Notes under the pieces: generated by a model
What the model was told of the DNA's origin: nothing
Database searches by the model: none
The model's input: the letters and a program-made list of their open reading frames with translations, nothing else
Made by a program: the position numbers and the translations under genes
In this document: positions 35,094 through 43,404 of the stretch, piece by piece
How positions within the stretch are numbered: position 1 is the stretch's first letter
Layout: each line of letters starts with the position of its first letter
Source of the DNA: VBAS01 sp035318985
Lineage (GTDB): Bacteria; Bacteroidota; Bacteroidia; Chitinophagales; Chitinophagaceae
Assembly: GCA_035318985.1 (NCBI GenBank)
Contig: DATHDP010000147.1
Span: 27,931-91,930 of the forward strand
Direction of reading: 5' to 3'
Length of the DNA: 64,000 bases

Positions 35094-36752
35094 ATGACAG
35101 AAGACTTAAAAAAAGAAGAAAGGAGTTTAAATTTCCTGGAAGAGATAATTGAAGAGGATCTGAAATCTGGCAAATACAAGCAGATCGCTACCCGTTTCCC
35201 TCCGGAGCCCAATGGTTATTTGCATATCGGCCATGCCTCCAGCATTTGTTTGAATTTTGGTTTGACAAAAAAATATCCCGGTTATACAAATCTTCGGTTT
35301 GATGATACAAATCCTGTGACAGAAGATGTGGAATATGTGGATAGTATTAAAGATGATATTCGCTGGCTGGGTTTTGAATGGAAGAATGAATTGTATGCAA
35401 GTGATTATTTTGATAAACTGTATGAATTTGCTGTAACGCTGATCAAAAAAGGGTTGGCTTATGTAGATGATAGTACAAGTGAGGAAATGGCAGCAATGAA
35501 AGGAACGCCGACTGAACCGGGTAAGAATAGTAAGTACCGTGATAGAAGTGTTGAAGAAAATCTTGATCTGTTTGCAAGAATGAAAGTAGGAGAGTTTGAA
35601 GATGGTACAAGGACATTGCGTGCAAAGATCGATATGGAGCATATCAATATGCTGATGCGTGACCCGGTGATCTATCGCATTAAACATGCACATCATCATC
35701 GCACAGGTGATAAATGGTGCATCTATCCAATGTATGATATGGCGCATGGACAAAGTGATTCGATCGAGAATATCACTCATTCAATTTGTACACTGGAGTT
35801 TGTTCCGCATCGTGAGTTCTATGATTGGCTGATCGAAAAGCTGGAGATCTATCCCTCGCATCAATATGAATTTGCAAGACGCAATATAAATTATACAGTT
35901 ACGAGTAAAAGAAAACTCCTGCAACTGGTGAATGAAAATTATGTTACCGGTTGGGATGATCCGAGAATGCCAACGATCAGTGGTCTTCGTCGTCGGGGAT
36001 ATACGCCGGAAAGCATTCGTGAGTTCTGTGATCGTATTGGAATTGCAAAAAGAGAAAACATTGTTGATGTTGGGCTGCTTGAATTTTGCCTTCGTGAGCA
36101 TCTGAATAAAATAGCATTCAGGAGAATGGTTGTTTTTGACCCGGTGAAAGTTGTGATCACGAATTACACAAAAGATCATGAATTGCTTGAAACAGATAAT
36201 AACCCTGAAGACACAAATGCTGGTGTTCGTCAAATGCCATTTAGCAAAGAGATCTATATAGAACGGGATGATTTTATGGAGAATCCACCAAAAAAATATT
36301 TCCGCCTAGCGCCGGGACAAATGGTGAGATTGAAAAGTGCTTACATTATTAAATGCGATGAAGTTATCAAAGATGCCGCAGGTAATGTTACAGAACTTCA
36401 TTGTACTTACATTCCTGAAAGTAAAAGTGGTAGTGACACTTCTGGTATTAATGTAAAAGGAACTTTGCATTGGGTAAATGCTGCTGAAGCTGTGGTAGTT
36501 GAAGTAAGAGAGTATGATCGTTTATTCAGAGTTGAAGATCCTTCGAGTGAGGAAGGGGATTTTAAAGATTATATAAATCCTGATTCATTGAAAGTGGTAA
36601 AGGGATATGCTGAGCCAGCTATTAAGAATGCAAAGTTCAGCGACAGATTCCAGTTTTTGCGTAAAGGATATTATTGCCTTGATAAAGATTCTTCGGAAGA
36701 AGGAGTTATCTTTAACAGAACAGTGACGTTGAAAGATGGATGGAAAAAATAG
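35094..36752 (+). CDS. glnS: glutaminyl-tRNA synthetase
   Basis: A class I aminoacyl-tRNA synthetase that charges tRNAGln, 552 residues. The HIGH-type motif is PPEPNGYLHIGHASS (~40-54), and the KMSKS-type motif is VTSKRKLLQL (~264-273). DDTNPVTEDVEYVDSIKDDI and the Gln-specific active-site region (IYPMYDMAHGQSDSIENITH) are as in the bacterial enzyme. The C-terminal beta-barrel anticodon domains run from ~345. The start is fixed because no other start codon occurs before the HIGH motif. Its promoter box is only seven bases upstream. It is monocistronic. Confidence 0.96.
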   Translation: MTEDLKKEERSLNFLEEIIEEDLKSGKYKQIATRFPPEPNGYLHIGHASSICLNFGLTKKYPGYTNLRFDDTNPVTEDVEYVDSIKDDIRWLGFEWKNELYASDYFDKLYEFAVTLIKKGLAYVDDSTSEEMAAMKGTPTEPGKNSKYRDRSVEENLDLFARMKVGEFEDGTRTLRAKIDMEHINMLMRDPVIYRIKHAHHHRTGDKWCIYPMYDMAHGQSDSIENITHSICTLEFVPHREFYDWLIEKLEIYPSHQYEFARRNINYTVTSKRKLLQLVNENYVTGWDDPRMPTISGLRRRGYTPESIREFCDRIGIAKRENIVDVGLLEFCLREHLNKIAFRRMVVFDPVKVVITNYTKDHELLETDNNPEDTNAGVRQMPFSKEIYIERDDFMENPPKKYFRLAPGQMVRLKSAYIIKCDEVIKDAAGNVTELHCTYIPESKSGSDTSGINVKGTLHWVNAAEAVVVEVREYDRLFRVEDPSSEEGDFKDYINPDSLKVVKGYAEPAIKNAKFSDRFQFLRKGYYCLDKDSSEEGVIFNRTVTLKDGWKK

Positions 36753-36811
36753 TGTTTATTAAGTATCGGCCCGCAACTAAAATTCTTTAAGAAAGACGAA
36801 AGCAATAATTA

Positions 36812-37366
36812 TTACTTTCTCCAATCCCATGCGACTACAGCCCATTCATCCAATTCATCTTTATCAATGATGATTGTTTCAAAGCCAATTTTTTTGTGGG
36901 CTTTTAATGAACGATGATTCATTGTAGAGATCTCTGTGACCAGAAGATCGTATTTATTGCTGTATGATTTTTTATGCTGTTGGTAAAGCATTTCAAAAAC
37001 ACCTTTACCACGATATTCTTTAGCTACACATATTTGTCCCATTTCATAATAGCGATAATCGCAAAAAGGTTTATTCTTCCAGTGTAGCGTTTCAAGCAAC
37101 ATGAACATTGACTCCATTGGTGGAAAGATGTGTCTTGCTTCATTGACAACTGTAAGTGCATAAGCGATAACTTTCTCATCATCCTTTACAATTACGCTTG
37201 ACGCCAGTTGATGAAATTGCTGAAGTGTTTCGAGGTCATGTTGAAAAGTGACAAAGCCTTGTGACCTCAGTTCTTCGGCAGAAATATTTTTTGGAAGGTT
37301 TTGTTGCTGGAGATCAAGGATCTGTTGAATCTCCTCTGTATTATTTACAAGTGTTGAATAGATCAT
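36812..37366 (-). CDS. GNAT-family N-acetyltransferase
   Basis: A 184-residue single-domain acetyltransferase. The acetyl-CoA loop region is YYEMGQICVAKEYRGKGVFE (~102-121; R-G-K-G pattern of motif A), followed by the last helix-strand unit NHRSLKAHKKIGFETI (~150-165). The N-terminal half is helical (TEEIQQILDLQQQNLPKNIS). The substrate is unknown. It starts three bases after the stop of the mutase gene and is therefore the last gene of a three-gene operon (38963 protein, mutase, GNAT); whether it modifies an operon-related metabolite or protein is open. Confidence 0.85.
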   Translation of the reverse strand: MIYSTLVNNTEEIQQILDLQQQNLPKNISAEELRSQGFVTFQHDLETLQQFHQLASSVIVKDDEKVIAYALTVVNEARHIFPPMESMFMLLETLHWKNKPFCDYRYYEMGQICVAKEYRGKGVFEMLYQQHKKSYSNKYDLLVTEISTMNHRSLKAHKKIGFETIIIDKDELDEWAVVAWDWRK

Positions 37367-37369
37367 GAT

Positions 37370-38929
37370 CTATTTGTATTCGCCAAACACACTTCTTAAT
37401 TCATCAGCGATCTCTCCCAGAGTAATTTTATTTTCTACAGCTTCAATTACAACCGGCATTAAATTTTCGCCACTCATTGCTTTGTCATTGAGTTGTTGCA
37501 GGATCTGATCAACCTTCGCCCTGTCCCTGTTATCTCTTAATCTTTTTAATTTTTCAATTTGTAAAGTCCGAATACTATCCTCAATTTTAAAACCAGGAAT
37601 TGGGGCTCCTTCTTCTGACTGGAATTTATTTACACCAACAATAATTTTTTCATTCGTTTCTACTTTTCGCTGATGCTCATAAGCGCTGCGGGCAATTTCA
37701 TTTTGTATAAAGCCTTCTTCAATAGCATTAACGCTGCCGCCCATGACATCAATTTTTTCAATCAGCTTCCAGGCTGTGGATTCTACTTCGTTGGTCAACG
37801 ATTCTATGAAATAGCTGCCACCGAGCGGATCAACAGTATCCGGAGCACCGCTTTCGAATGCAACCACTTGTTGTGTACGCAATGCAATTCTTGCCGCTTC
37901 TTCTGTTGGCAAGCTTAATGCTTCATCATATCCGTTTGTATGCAATGATTGTGTTCCTCCTAGTACAGCCGCCAATGTTTGAATAGTAACTCTCGAAATG
38001 TTATTCAAAGGTTGCTGTGCAGTCAATGTGCTGCCACCAGTTTGCGAATGAAAACGTAGCATCATTGCTTTTGGGTCGGTTGCACCAAGTTCTTTCATCA
38101 TCTTTGCCCACATCCTTCTTGCTGCACGGAACTTCGCTACCTCCTCAAATAAATTGTTATGTGCATTGAAAAAGAAAGAAAGTCTTTTTCCAAAAACATT
38201 TATATCTAACCCTTTTTCCAATGCTGCTTTTACATAAGCTTTTCCATTGCTTAGTGTAAAAGCAATTTCCTGTACGGCTGTACTACCGGCCTCCCGAATA
38301 TGATAACCGCTAATCGAGATCGTATTCCATTTTGGTAATTCATGACTGCACCATTCAAAAATATCAGTAACGATCCTCATTGAAGGCTTGGGCGGATAGA
38401 TATAAGTTCCCCTTGCAGCATACTCTTTCAGGATATCATTTTGTATTGTACCTGTAATTTTTTTCAGATCAGCGCCTTGCTGTTTTGCCAATGCCACATA
38501 AAGCGAAAGAAGTATAAAACCTGTAGCATTAATTGTCATCGAGGTAGAGACATCTTCTAACTTTATTTTGTCAAACAAAGCTTTCATGTCTTCTATTGAG
38601 TCAATTGCAACTCCCACTTTACCAACTTCGCCTTCGGCAAGTGCATGATCGCTGTCATAACCTATTTGTGTTGGAAGATCAAAAGCAACGCTTAAGCCAT
38701 TTACACCCTGTGATAATAAATAATGGTATCGATTATTACTTTCTTCTGCAGTGCTGAACCCGGCATATTGACGCATTGTCCATAATTTGCCGCGATACAT
38801 ATCCGCTTGTATGCCGCGGGTGAATGGAAATTCTCCGGGCTGTTCAAGATTGAATGTTGAAGGTTGAATGTTTGAGTAGGTGCCCTTTATTTCAATACCT
38901 GAGTCAGTATATTTTTTCTTTTCATCCAT
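37370..38929 (-). CDS. methylmalonyl-CoA mutase-type large subunit, without B12 domain
   Basis: A 519-residue acyl-CoA mutase catalytic subunit. FPFTRGIQADMYRGKLWTMR and RQYAGFSTAEESN open the barrel; Tyr55 and Arg173 (AARGTYIYPP) correspond to the Tyr and Arg that read the methylmalonyl carboxylate in characterised mutases, favouring methylmalonyl-CoA over isobutyryl-CoA. SISGYHIREAGS and RFHSQTGGSTLTAQQPLNN follow. The protein ends before a cobalamin-binding domain, so the B12 subunit must be encoded elsewhere. The reaction interconverts succinyl-CoA and methylmalonyl-CoA. Residues ~17-29 are encoded by a word repeat, which extends the N-terminus. An ATG at 38929 is chosen over a TTG at 38938, which lies in another word repeat. 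Confidence 0.92.
   Translation of the reverse strand: MDEKKKYTDSGIEIKGTYSNIQPSTFNLEQPGEFPFTRGIQADMYRGKLWTMRQYAGFSTAEESNNRYHYLLSQGVNGLSVAFDLPTQIGYDSDHALAEGEVGKVGVAIDSIEDMKALFDKIKLEDVSTSMTINATGFILLSLYVALAKQQGADLKKITGTIQNDILKEYAARGTYIYPPKPSMRIVTDIFEWCSHELPKWNTISISGYHIREAGSTAVQEIAFTLSNGKAYVKAALEKGLDINVFGKRLSFFFNAHNNLFEEVAKFRAARRMWAKMMKELGATDPKAMMLRFHSQTGGSTLTAQQPLNNISRVTIQTLAAVLGGTQSLHTNGYDEALSLPTEEAARIALRTQQVVAFESGAPDTVDPLGGSYFIESLTNEVESTAWKLIEKIDVMGGSVNAIEEGFIQNEIARSAYEHQRKVETNEKIIVGVNKFQSEEGAPIPGFKIEDSIRTLQIEKLKRLRDNRDRAKVDQILQQLNDKAMSGENLMPVVIEAVENKITLGEIADELRSVFGEYK
38841..38876. repeat. in-frame tandem word repeat inside the mutase gene
   Basis: Degenerate copies of GATTGAATGTT/GGTTGAATGTT words code for the Tyr-Ser-Asn-Ile-Gln-Pro stretch through Asn-Leu-Glu near the N-terminus of the mutase. 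It belongs to the same class as the repeats in fmt, prmC and ribD. Confidence 0.55.
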
Positions 38930-38932
38930 AGC

Positions 38933-38961
38933 TTTCAACTTTTAACTTTCACCTTAAACTT
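38933..38961. repeat. tandem word repeat between the operon genes
   Basis: TTTCAACTTTTAACTTTCAC followed by CTTAAACTT is a run of AACTTT/AACTTTC words filling the gap between the 168-residue gene and the mutase gene. Confidence 0.5.
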
Positions 38962-38962
38962 C

Positions 38963-39469
38963 TTATTTCATCAACTTTCTTGCTTCAAAATTCAATGCTT
39001 CCAATACAATATTGTGCAATGCTTTTTTATCCTGTGCAATGATCACCTCCATTATTCTTTTTCCAAGATCATACCCTTTTGAATCAGCAGGTAATGTTTG
39101 AGCAATTTGATTTATGATAAGCATGTTTTGCTCTTTTAAATTATTTACTGCCTGCCATACGAGGGGACTCACATATATCTGTTGTGAACTATTGTATTCA
39201 AATTCTTGCTTGATGCTTTCCAGCATAAGCAGCTGCATTTCTCTTGCTGTGATCCCGGGCTGATTGGCACGGCTTACAATATTTGGTAGCGCAACTCTTT
39301 CAGTGAGGATCACTAATCTTTCATAAGCCTGCAGTTGCAATGGCCTTGTAGTAAAAGCAGGGTCAGCATTTTTTTTTGTATCCTGTTTTGAATACAACAA
39401 GTAAAAAGTCAACATTGAAAGCAGAACAGCAAAAGCGGAAAGGATAAGGGTTAGTGTTTGGGTATCCAT
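38963..39469 (-). CDS. membrane-anchored hypothetical protein, first gene of mutase operon
   Basis: A 168-residue protein with an N-terminal membrane anchor (LTLILSAFAVLLSMLTFYLL, ~6-25) and a helical soluble domain: LQLQAYERLVILTERVALPN (~45-64), ITAREMQLLMLESIKQEFEY (~74-93), then YVSPLVWQAVNNLKEQN. I know similar proteins from other Bacteroidota as a family without a function, and the context beside an acyl-CoA mutase recurs there as far as I recall. A TATTTTTG box at 39489-39496 on the minus strand is the likely promoter of the operon. Confidence 0.75.
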   Translation of the reverse strand: MDTQTLTLILSAFAVLLSMLTFYLLYSKQDTKKNADPAFTTRPLQLQAYERLVILTERVALPNIVSRANQPGITAREMQLLMLESIKQEFEYNSSQQIYVSPLVWQAVNNLKEQNMLIINQIAQTLPADSKGYDLGKRIMEVIIAQDKKALHNIVLEALNFEARKLMK

Positions 39470-39488
39470 AATATTTGTTTAAACTTAG

Positions 39489-39496
39489 CAAAAATA
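39489..39496 (-). promoter_or_regulatory. -7 promoter box of the mutase operon
   Basis: On the minus strand this reads TATTTTTG, 20 bp upstream of the ATG at 39469 and fitting TAnnTTTG. Confidence 0.5.
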
Positions 39497-39549
39497 CAGG
39501 CAAAAGCCTTTCTTTTCGGAATTAGAAAATGACCCTCGGTTTTGTTTTT

Positions 39550-39557
39550 TATTTTTG
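39550..39557 (+). promoter_or_regulatory. -7 promoter box of the IscA/HesB gene
   Basis: TATTTTTG, 20 bp upstream of the ATG at 39578. It is divergent from the mutase-operon promoter in a 108 bp intergenic region. Confidence 0.5.
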
Positions 39558-39577
39558 CATATAAATAAGATTTAAAA

Positions 39578-39922
39578 ATGGTAGTAACAGAGAACAAACC
39601 GGTGACGATAACAGAAGGGGCTATCAGGCAAATAAGAAAACTGATGGAACAGGAAAACTTTGATACAACTCAAAAGCTTAGAGTAGGGGTAAAGGGTGGT
39701 GGTTGTTCAGGCATGTCTTATATTCTAGGGTTCGATCATCCTACTGAAAAAGATAAGTCATTTGAAATTGAAGGTATCAGTTGCATCATGAATGCAGCAC
39801 ACGAAATGTATGTATATGGAATGGAGATCGATTGGCAGGATGGATTGAATAATCGTGGCTTTACTTTCAAAAATCCTAATGCTGCCACCACTTGTGGTTG
39901 TGGGACCAGCTTTGGAGTCTGA
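39578..39922 (+). CDS. IscA/HesB-family iron-sulfur cluster assembly protein
   Basis: A 114-residue A-type carrier that passes Fe-S clusters to apoproteins. The three conserved cysteines are in GVKGGGCSGMSYILGF (~42-57) and TTCGCGTSFGV (~104-114). The ITEGAIRQIRKLMEQEN N-terminus is typical. It is not in an isc or suf operon here: neighbours are the divergent mutase operon and the convergent secDF, so it is a lone copy. TCCCCTAAAGGGGA at 39930-39943, eight bases after the stop, is a small palindrome of a kind found elsewhere in this window. A stronger terminator follows at 40031. Confidence 0.92.
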   Translation: MVVTENKPVTITEGAIRQIRKLMEQENFDTTQKLRVGVKGGGCSGMSYILGFDHPTEKDKSFEIEGISCIMNAAHEMYVYGMEIDWQDGLNNRGFTFKNPNAATTCGCGTSFGV

Positions 39923-40030
39923 AACTCTGTCCCCTAAAGGGGAACTTAGATTGTAATATCCTTATATATAAAAAATAACTGTAAACGAGAGTAGTTTACA
40001 ATTTCTAATAGACAGAAATATTTTACTTTA

Positions 40031-40067
40031 AAATAAGAAAGCCTCCATTGCGGAGGCTTTCTTATTT
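40031..40067. terminator. bidirectional terminator
   Basis: AAATAAGAAAGCCTCC and GGAGGCTTTCTTATTT pair perfectly around ATTGC, with T-rich flanks on both strands. It serves the convergent IscA/HesB and secDF genes. Confidence 0.92.
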
Positions 40068-40079
40068 ATTAAAAATTTA

Positions 40080-43000
40080 TTAGCTTTTTATTATCGCTGG
40101 TTTTGCTGTAGATTTTTGATTTGCTGTTGTAACGACTTCAGTTTTACCTAATGCCTTCCCTCTTCCAAGGTCAACAAGCAATGGCGCCGCAACAAAGATC
40201 GAAGAATAAGTACCGGTAATAACACCTATCAACATAGCGAACGCAAATCCTCTTGTTACCTCTCCACCGAATATAAAGAGGATAAGAATTGTGAGGAACA
40301 CAGTTAATGAGGTCATGATCGTACGGCTCAATGTATCATTGATGGCCCTGTTGATGATATTCTCTTTTGGTTCACCTTTCATTGTACCGCTGTATTCACG
40401 TATCCTATCAAAAACGATAACAGTATCATTCATTGAGAATCCGATAACCGTAAGTATTGCCGCAATAAAATGCTGGTCAAGTTCTAACGGGAACGGAACT
40501 ACATTTTTCAGGAATGAGAATGCTGCAAGTGTTACTAATACGTCATGCAGCAACGCTACAATAGTACCAAGTGAATATCTCCAGTCGCGGAAACGGATAA
40601 AAATATAAAGGGCGATGATCAGCAGTGAAAATATAGTTGCATTTCTTGCGCCTTTTTTCAAATCATCTGAAATTGTTGGTAAAACTTTCTTTGAACCAAG
40701 TTTGTTTTGGGTATCAAATTGATGATAGCTTGCACCACTCAAATGATTCTTTAATCCATTGTACAATTGAGTTTCTACCAATGAGTCAACAATTGAACGT
40801 GGATCATTGATAAGATATGAAGTGGTAATATCAAGCTGATTATTTAATCCTACAGTTTTAATAGTGGGACTTTCCTGGAATGCTACTTCAAGATCTCTTC
40901 GCACTGATTCTACATCCAATGGTTTTGATCTGTCAAACTGAACAGTAAAACTGCGTCCTCCTTTGAATTCAACACCCTGGTGAAAGCCATTAAAGATCGC
41001 ACCAACACCAAGCGCCAACACAACGAATGATATCATGTAAGCTACTTTGCGATATTCAATGAATTTGAAATTGGCGTGTTTAAAGATCTTACGGCTGATA
41101 CCTGTAAAGTATTCGAGGTGTTTCTTTTTATTGGTAAACCAATCACTCACCCAACGGCTTACAAGGATACCACAGAACAATGAAAGCAGAATACCGATGA
41201 TCTGTGTTGTGGCAAATCCTTTTACAGGACCTAATCCAAAAACGAACAGGATGATCGCAGTTAACAATGTTGTTACGTGAGCATCAAGTACAGGTGGTAA
41301 AGAACGACGATAGCCATCGGCGATCGCCAGTTGGTAGCTCTTGCCACGGGTTAACTCTTCTTTTATACGTTCATAAATAATAACGTTTGTATCCACTGCC
41401 ATACCAATAGTAAGAACAAGACCGGCAATACCCGGTGCTGTAAGTGTGGCGCCAAAAGAAGTTAGTACTCCAACTGTAAAGAGGATGTTAAGGATAAGTG
41501 CAATGTTAGCGATCCATCCGCTGGTATTATAATAAATCAGCATCAGTAAAAAGATAACAACAAATGAAATGATGAATGCCATACTGCCACCACGAATAGC
41601 TTCAGCTCCCAAAGTTGGCCCCACTACTTGTTCCTGTACGATCTTAGCAGGAGCAGGCAGTTTACCAACTTTTAAAATGCTGGCAAGGTCTTGTGCTTCC
41701 TGTATAGTGAAACTTCCTGTGATCCGTGAATCACCGCCTTCAATTTTTTGTTCTGCCACCGGTGCTGAATAGACAGTATTGTCAAGAACGATCGCAATAG
41801 GAATTCTATTCTTAGCACTCTTATCTGTAAGTGTTGCCCAGTCACTGGCACCTTTCTGGTTCATGCTCATCAACACAACTGGATTACCAGTAAGCGGTTC
41901 ATAATCCTGTCTTGCATCAGTTACAACATCACCTTCGATAGGTGCTTTATCCATTCCGTAGGTTTTAACAACGTACAACCCTACATAATCATTTTTCCTT
42001 TCTGTCTTTGCATCTGTTTCTACTATTCCATAATGAAGTCTTGCATCGGCAGGAAAATTCGCCACCATGTTCAAGTATCTTCTAACTGTACCAGTATCTT
42101 TTATTTTAACTTGTCCAATAGCAGCCGGGTAAGAAACTTTACCAGTTGTTTGATCCTGGTATGGAGAAATGAACTGTATATATTCTCCAAGTGATTTTCT
42201 TTTATCTCCTGATGTTGGTGCAGCAGTTGCTGTACCGGTAGGCGTTGTTCCTGTTTGACCGTTTAATATCTTAGAAAGAACCTGGTTAGTATCATTAACC
42301 TTTTTGGCAGTAGTATCTTTTTTCCCGGTCGTATCTTTTGCTTTCAGCGCATTTAATGAAGTATCAGTTGTTCCGCCCATCATGTCACTAAATGCTTTTT
42401 CCGCTGAGGTTAACTCATTTTGTAATTCTCCGATATTATAAACTTCCCAAAACTGCAGGTTAGCAGAAGCCTGTAAATATTTTCTTACTCTTTCCTTATC
42501 ATCAACGCCTGGAAGATCTACTGTAATAATTGCCTTTGATTCGTCAAGATTAATATTCGGTTGAGCAACACCGAACTGATCGATTCTGCTACGGAGAACC
42601 TGGTAAGTTCTATTGATCGCCTGGCCAGCTTCTTTACGAATTACCTCAAGCACTTTGGTATCGCTTGCATTGGCTGCGATCTGATCTGCATTAGCTGCGG
42701 AAAAAATGCCTGCCATTTTTCCGTCACCTGCAATGCTTTTAAATTGGTTATAAAATATAGAAATGAAATCAGCATCACTGTTTGCTTTTTGCTTGTTAGC
42801 CTCATCAAGAGCTTTCAAAAATTGTGGGTCTCTTGAATTATTGCTCATAGAACGGATCAAACCTGTAAGTTCAACTTCCATCGTTACACTCATACCACCT
42901 TGCAGATCGAGACCAAGATTCAATTCTTTTTCCCGGGAATATTCATAGGTATTTCCAAACCATGTGATCTTGTCTTCTTTCGTACTGTCAAGAATTTCGT

Positions 43001-43214
43001 TAAGGCGAGTTCTGTAAAGTGTTTTAAGCGAGTCAGTGTAATCGGCAGGCTTTGAAAACTTTTTTGCTTCAGGATAAGTTGCATCCATGTAAGCCTGGGC
43101 ACGGTCGGCCATTTTACTTTCATGTTTGTTTACAAACCAAGTGAAAGAAAGAAGCCAAACAGAATAAATAATAAGCAGGATTGCAAACACCGCTACTAAA
43201 CCTCTTAATTGCAT
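40080..43214 (-). CDS. secDF: fused protein translocase subunit SecDF
   Basis: A 1044-residue inner-membrane protein combining SecD and SecF in one chain, as usual in Bacteroidota. It uses the proton gradient to pull exported proteins through SecYEG. SecD half: a first helix (LVAVFAILLIIYSVWLLSF), the periplasmic P1 region (~90-520) with LNLGLDLQGGMSVTMEVEL and DQFGVAQPNINLDESKAI, then helices including TIGMAVDTNVIIYERIKEEL (~600). SecF half from ~680: VEFKGGRSFTVQFD and FSMNDTVIVFDRIREYSG (~925). A low-complexity Thr/Ala/Gly linker (~300-340) is in P1. Promoter TATCTTTG at 43296-43303. It probably serves the T9SS cargo too, which needs Sec export first. Confidence 0.96.
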   Translation of the reverse strand: MQLRGLVAVFAILLIIYSVWLLSFTWFVNKHESKMADRAQAYMDATYPEAKKFSKPADYTDSLKTLYRTRLNEILDSTKEDKITWFGNTYEYSREKELNLGLDLQGGMSVTMEVELTGLIRSMSNNSRDPQFLKALDEANKQKANSDADFISIFYNQFKSIAGDGKMAGIFSAANADQIAANASDTKVLEVIRKEAGQAINRTYQVLRSRIDQFGVAQPNINLDESKAIITVDLPGVDDKERVRKYLQASANLQFWEVYNIGELQNELTSAEKAFSDMMGGTTDTSLNALKAKDTTGKKDTTAKKVNDTNQVLSKILNGQTGTTPTGTATAAPTSGDKRKSLGEYIQFISPYQDQTTGKVSYPAAIGQVKIKDTGTVRRYLNMVANFPADARLHYGIVETDAKTERKNDYVGLYVVKTYGMDKAPIEGDVVTDARQDYEPLTGNPVVLMSMNQKGASDWATLTDKSAKNRIPIAIVLDNTVYSAPVAEQKIEGGDSRITGSFTIQEAQDLASILKVGKLPAPAKIVQEQVVGPTLGAEAIRGGSMAFIISFVVIFLLMLIYYNTSGWIANIALILNILFTVGVLTSFGATLTAPGIAGLVLTIGMAVDTNVIIYERIKEELTRGKSYQLAIADGYRRSLPPVLDAHVTTLLTAIILFVFGLGPVKGFATTQIIGILLSLFCGILVSRWVSDWFTNKKKHLEYFTGISRKIFKHANFKFIEYRKVAYMISFVVLALGVGAIFNGFHQGVEFKGGRSFTVQFDRSKPLDVESVRRDLEVAFQESPTIKTVGLNNQLDITTSYLINDPRSIVDSLVETQLYNGLKNHLSGASYHQFDTQNKLGSKKVLPTISDDLKKGARNATIFSLLIIALYIFIRFRDWRYSLGTIVALLHDVLVTLAAFSFLKNVVPFPLELDQHFIAAILTVIGFSMNDTVIVFDRIREYSGTMKGEPKENIINRAINDTLSRTIMTSLTVFLTILILFIFGGEVTRGFAFAMLIGVITGTYSSIFVAAPLLVDLGRGKALGKTEVVTTANQKSTAKPAIIKS

Positions 43215-43295
43215 ACGGGATAGATTTACTTTTATTGCCTCATTGCCAATTCACACAGTGGTTTGGGCAAGCGGCTGGGATTTTTTTTTGGAGGG

Positions 43296-43303
43296 CAAAG
43301 ATA
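43296..43303 (-). promoter_or_regulatory. -7 promoter box of secDF
   Basis: On the minus strand this reads TATCTTTG, a perfect TAnnTTTG match 81 bp upstream of the start codon, with a T-rich -33 region. Confidence 0.6.
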
Positions 43304-43404
43304 GGGGTTTCGGTCAGAAAAAAGGGATAAAAAAATGACTTGATGTCAGTGGTTTTCAGGAGCTAATCAGGGGTTCAAATGTTAATTTGGATTAAGTTTA
43401 AGCC

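Noticed and set aside
35127..35780. 217-codon open frame antisense to glnS, and similar ones in rpoB (60491-60949, 61334-61801)
   Set aside because: They run through strongly conserved sense genes, have odd His/Cys/Ile-rich composition and no recognisable domain.
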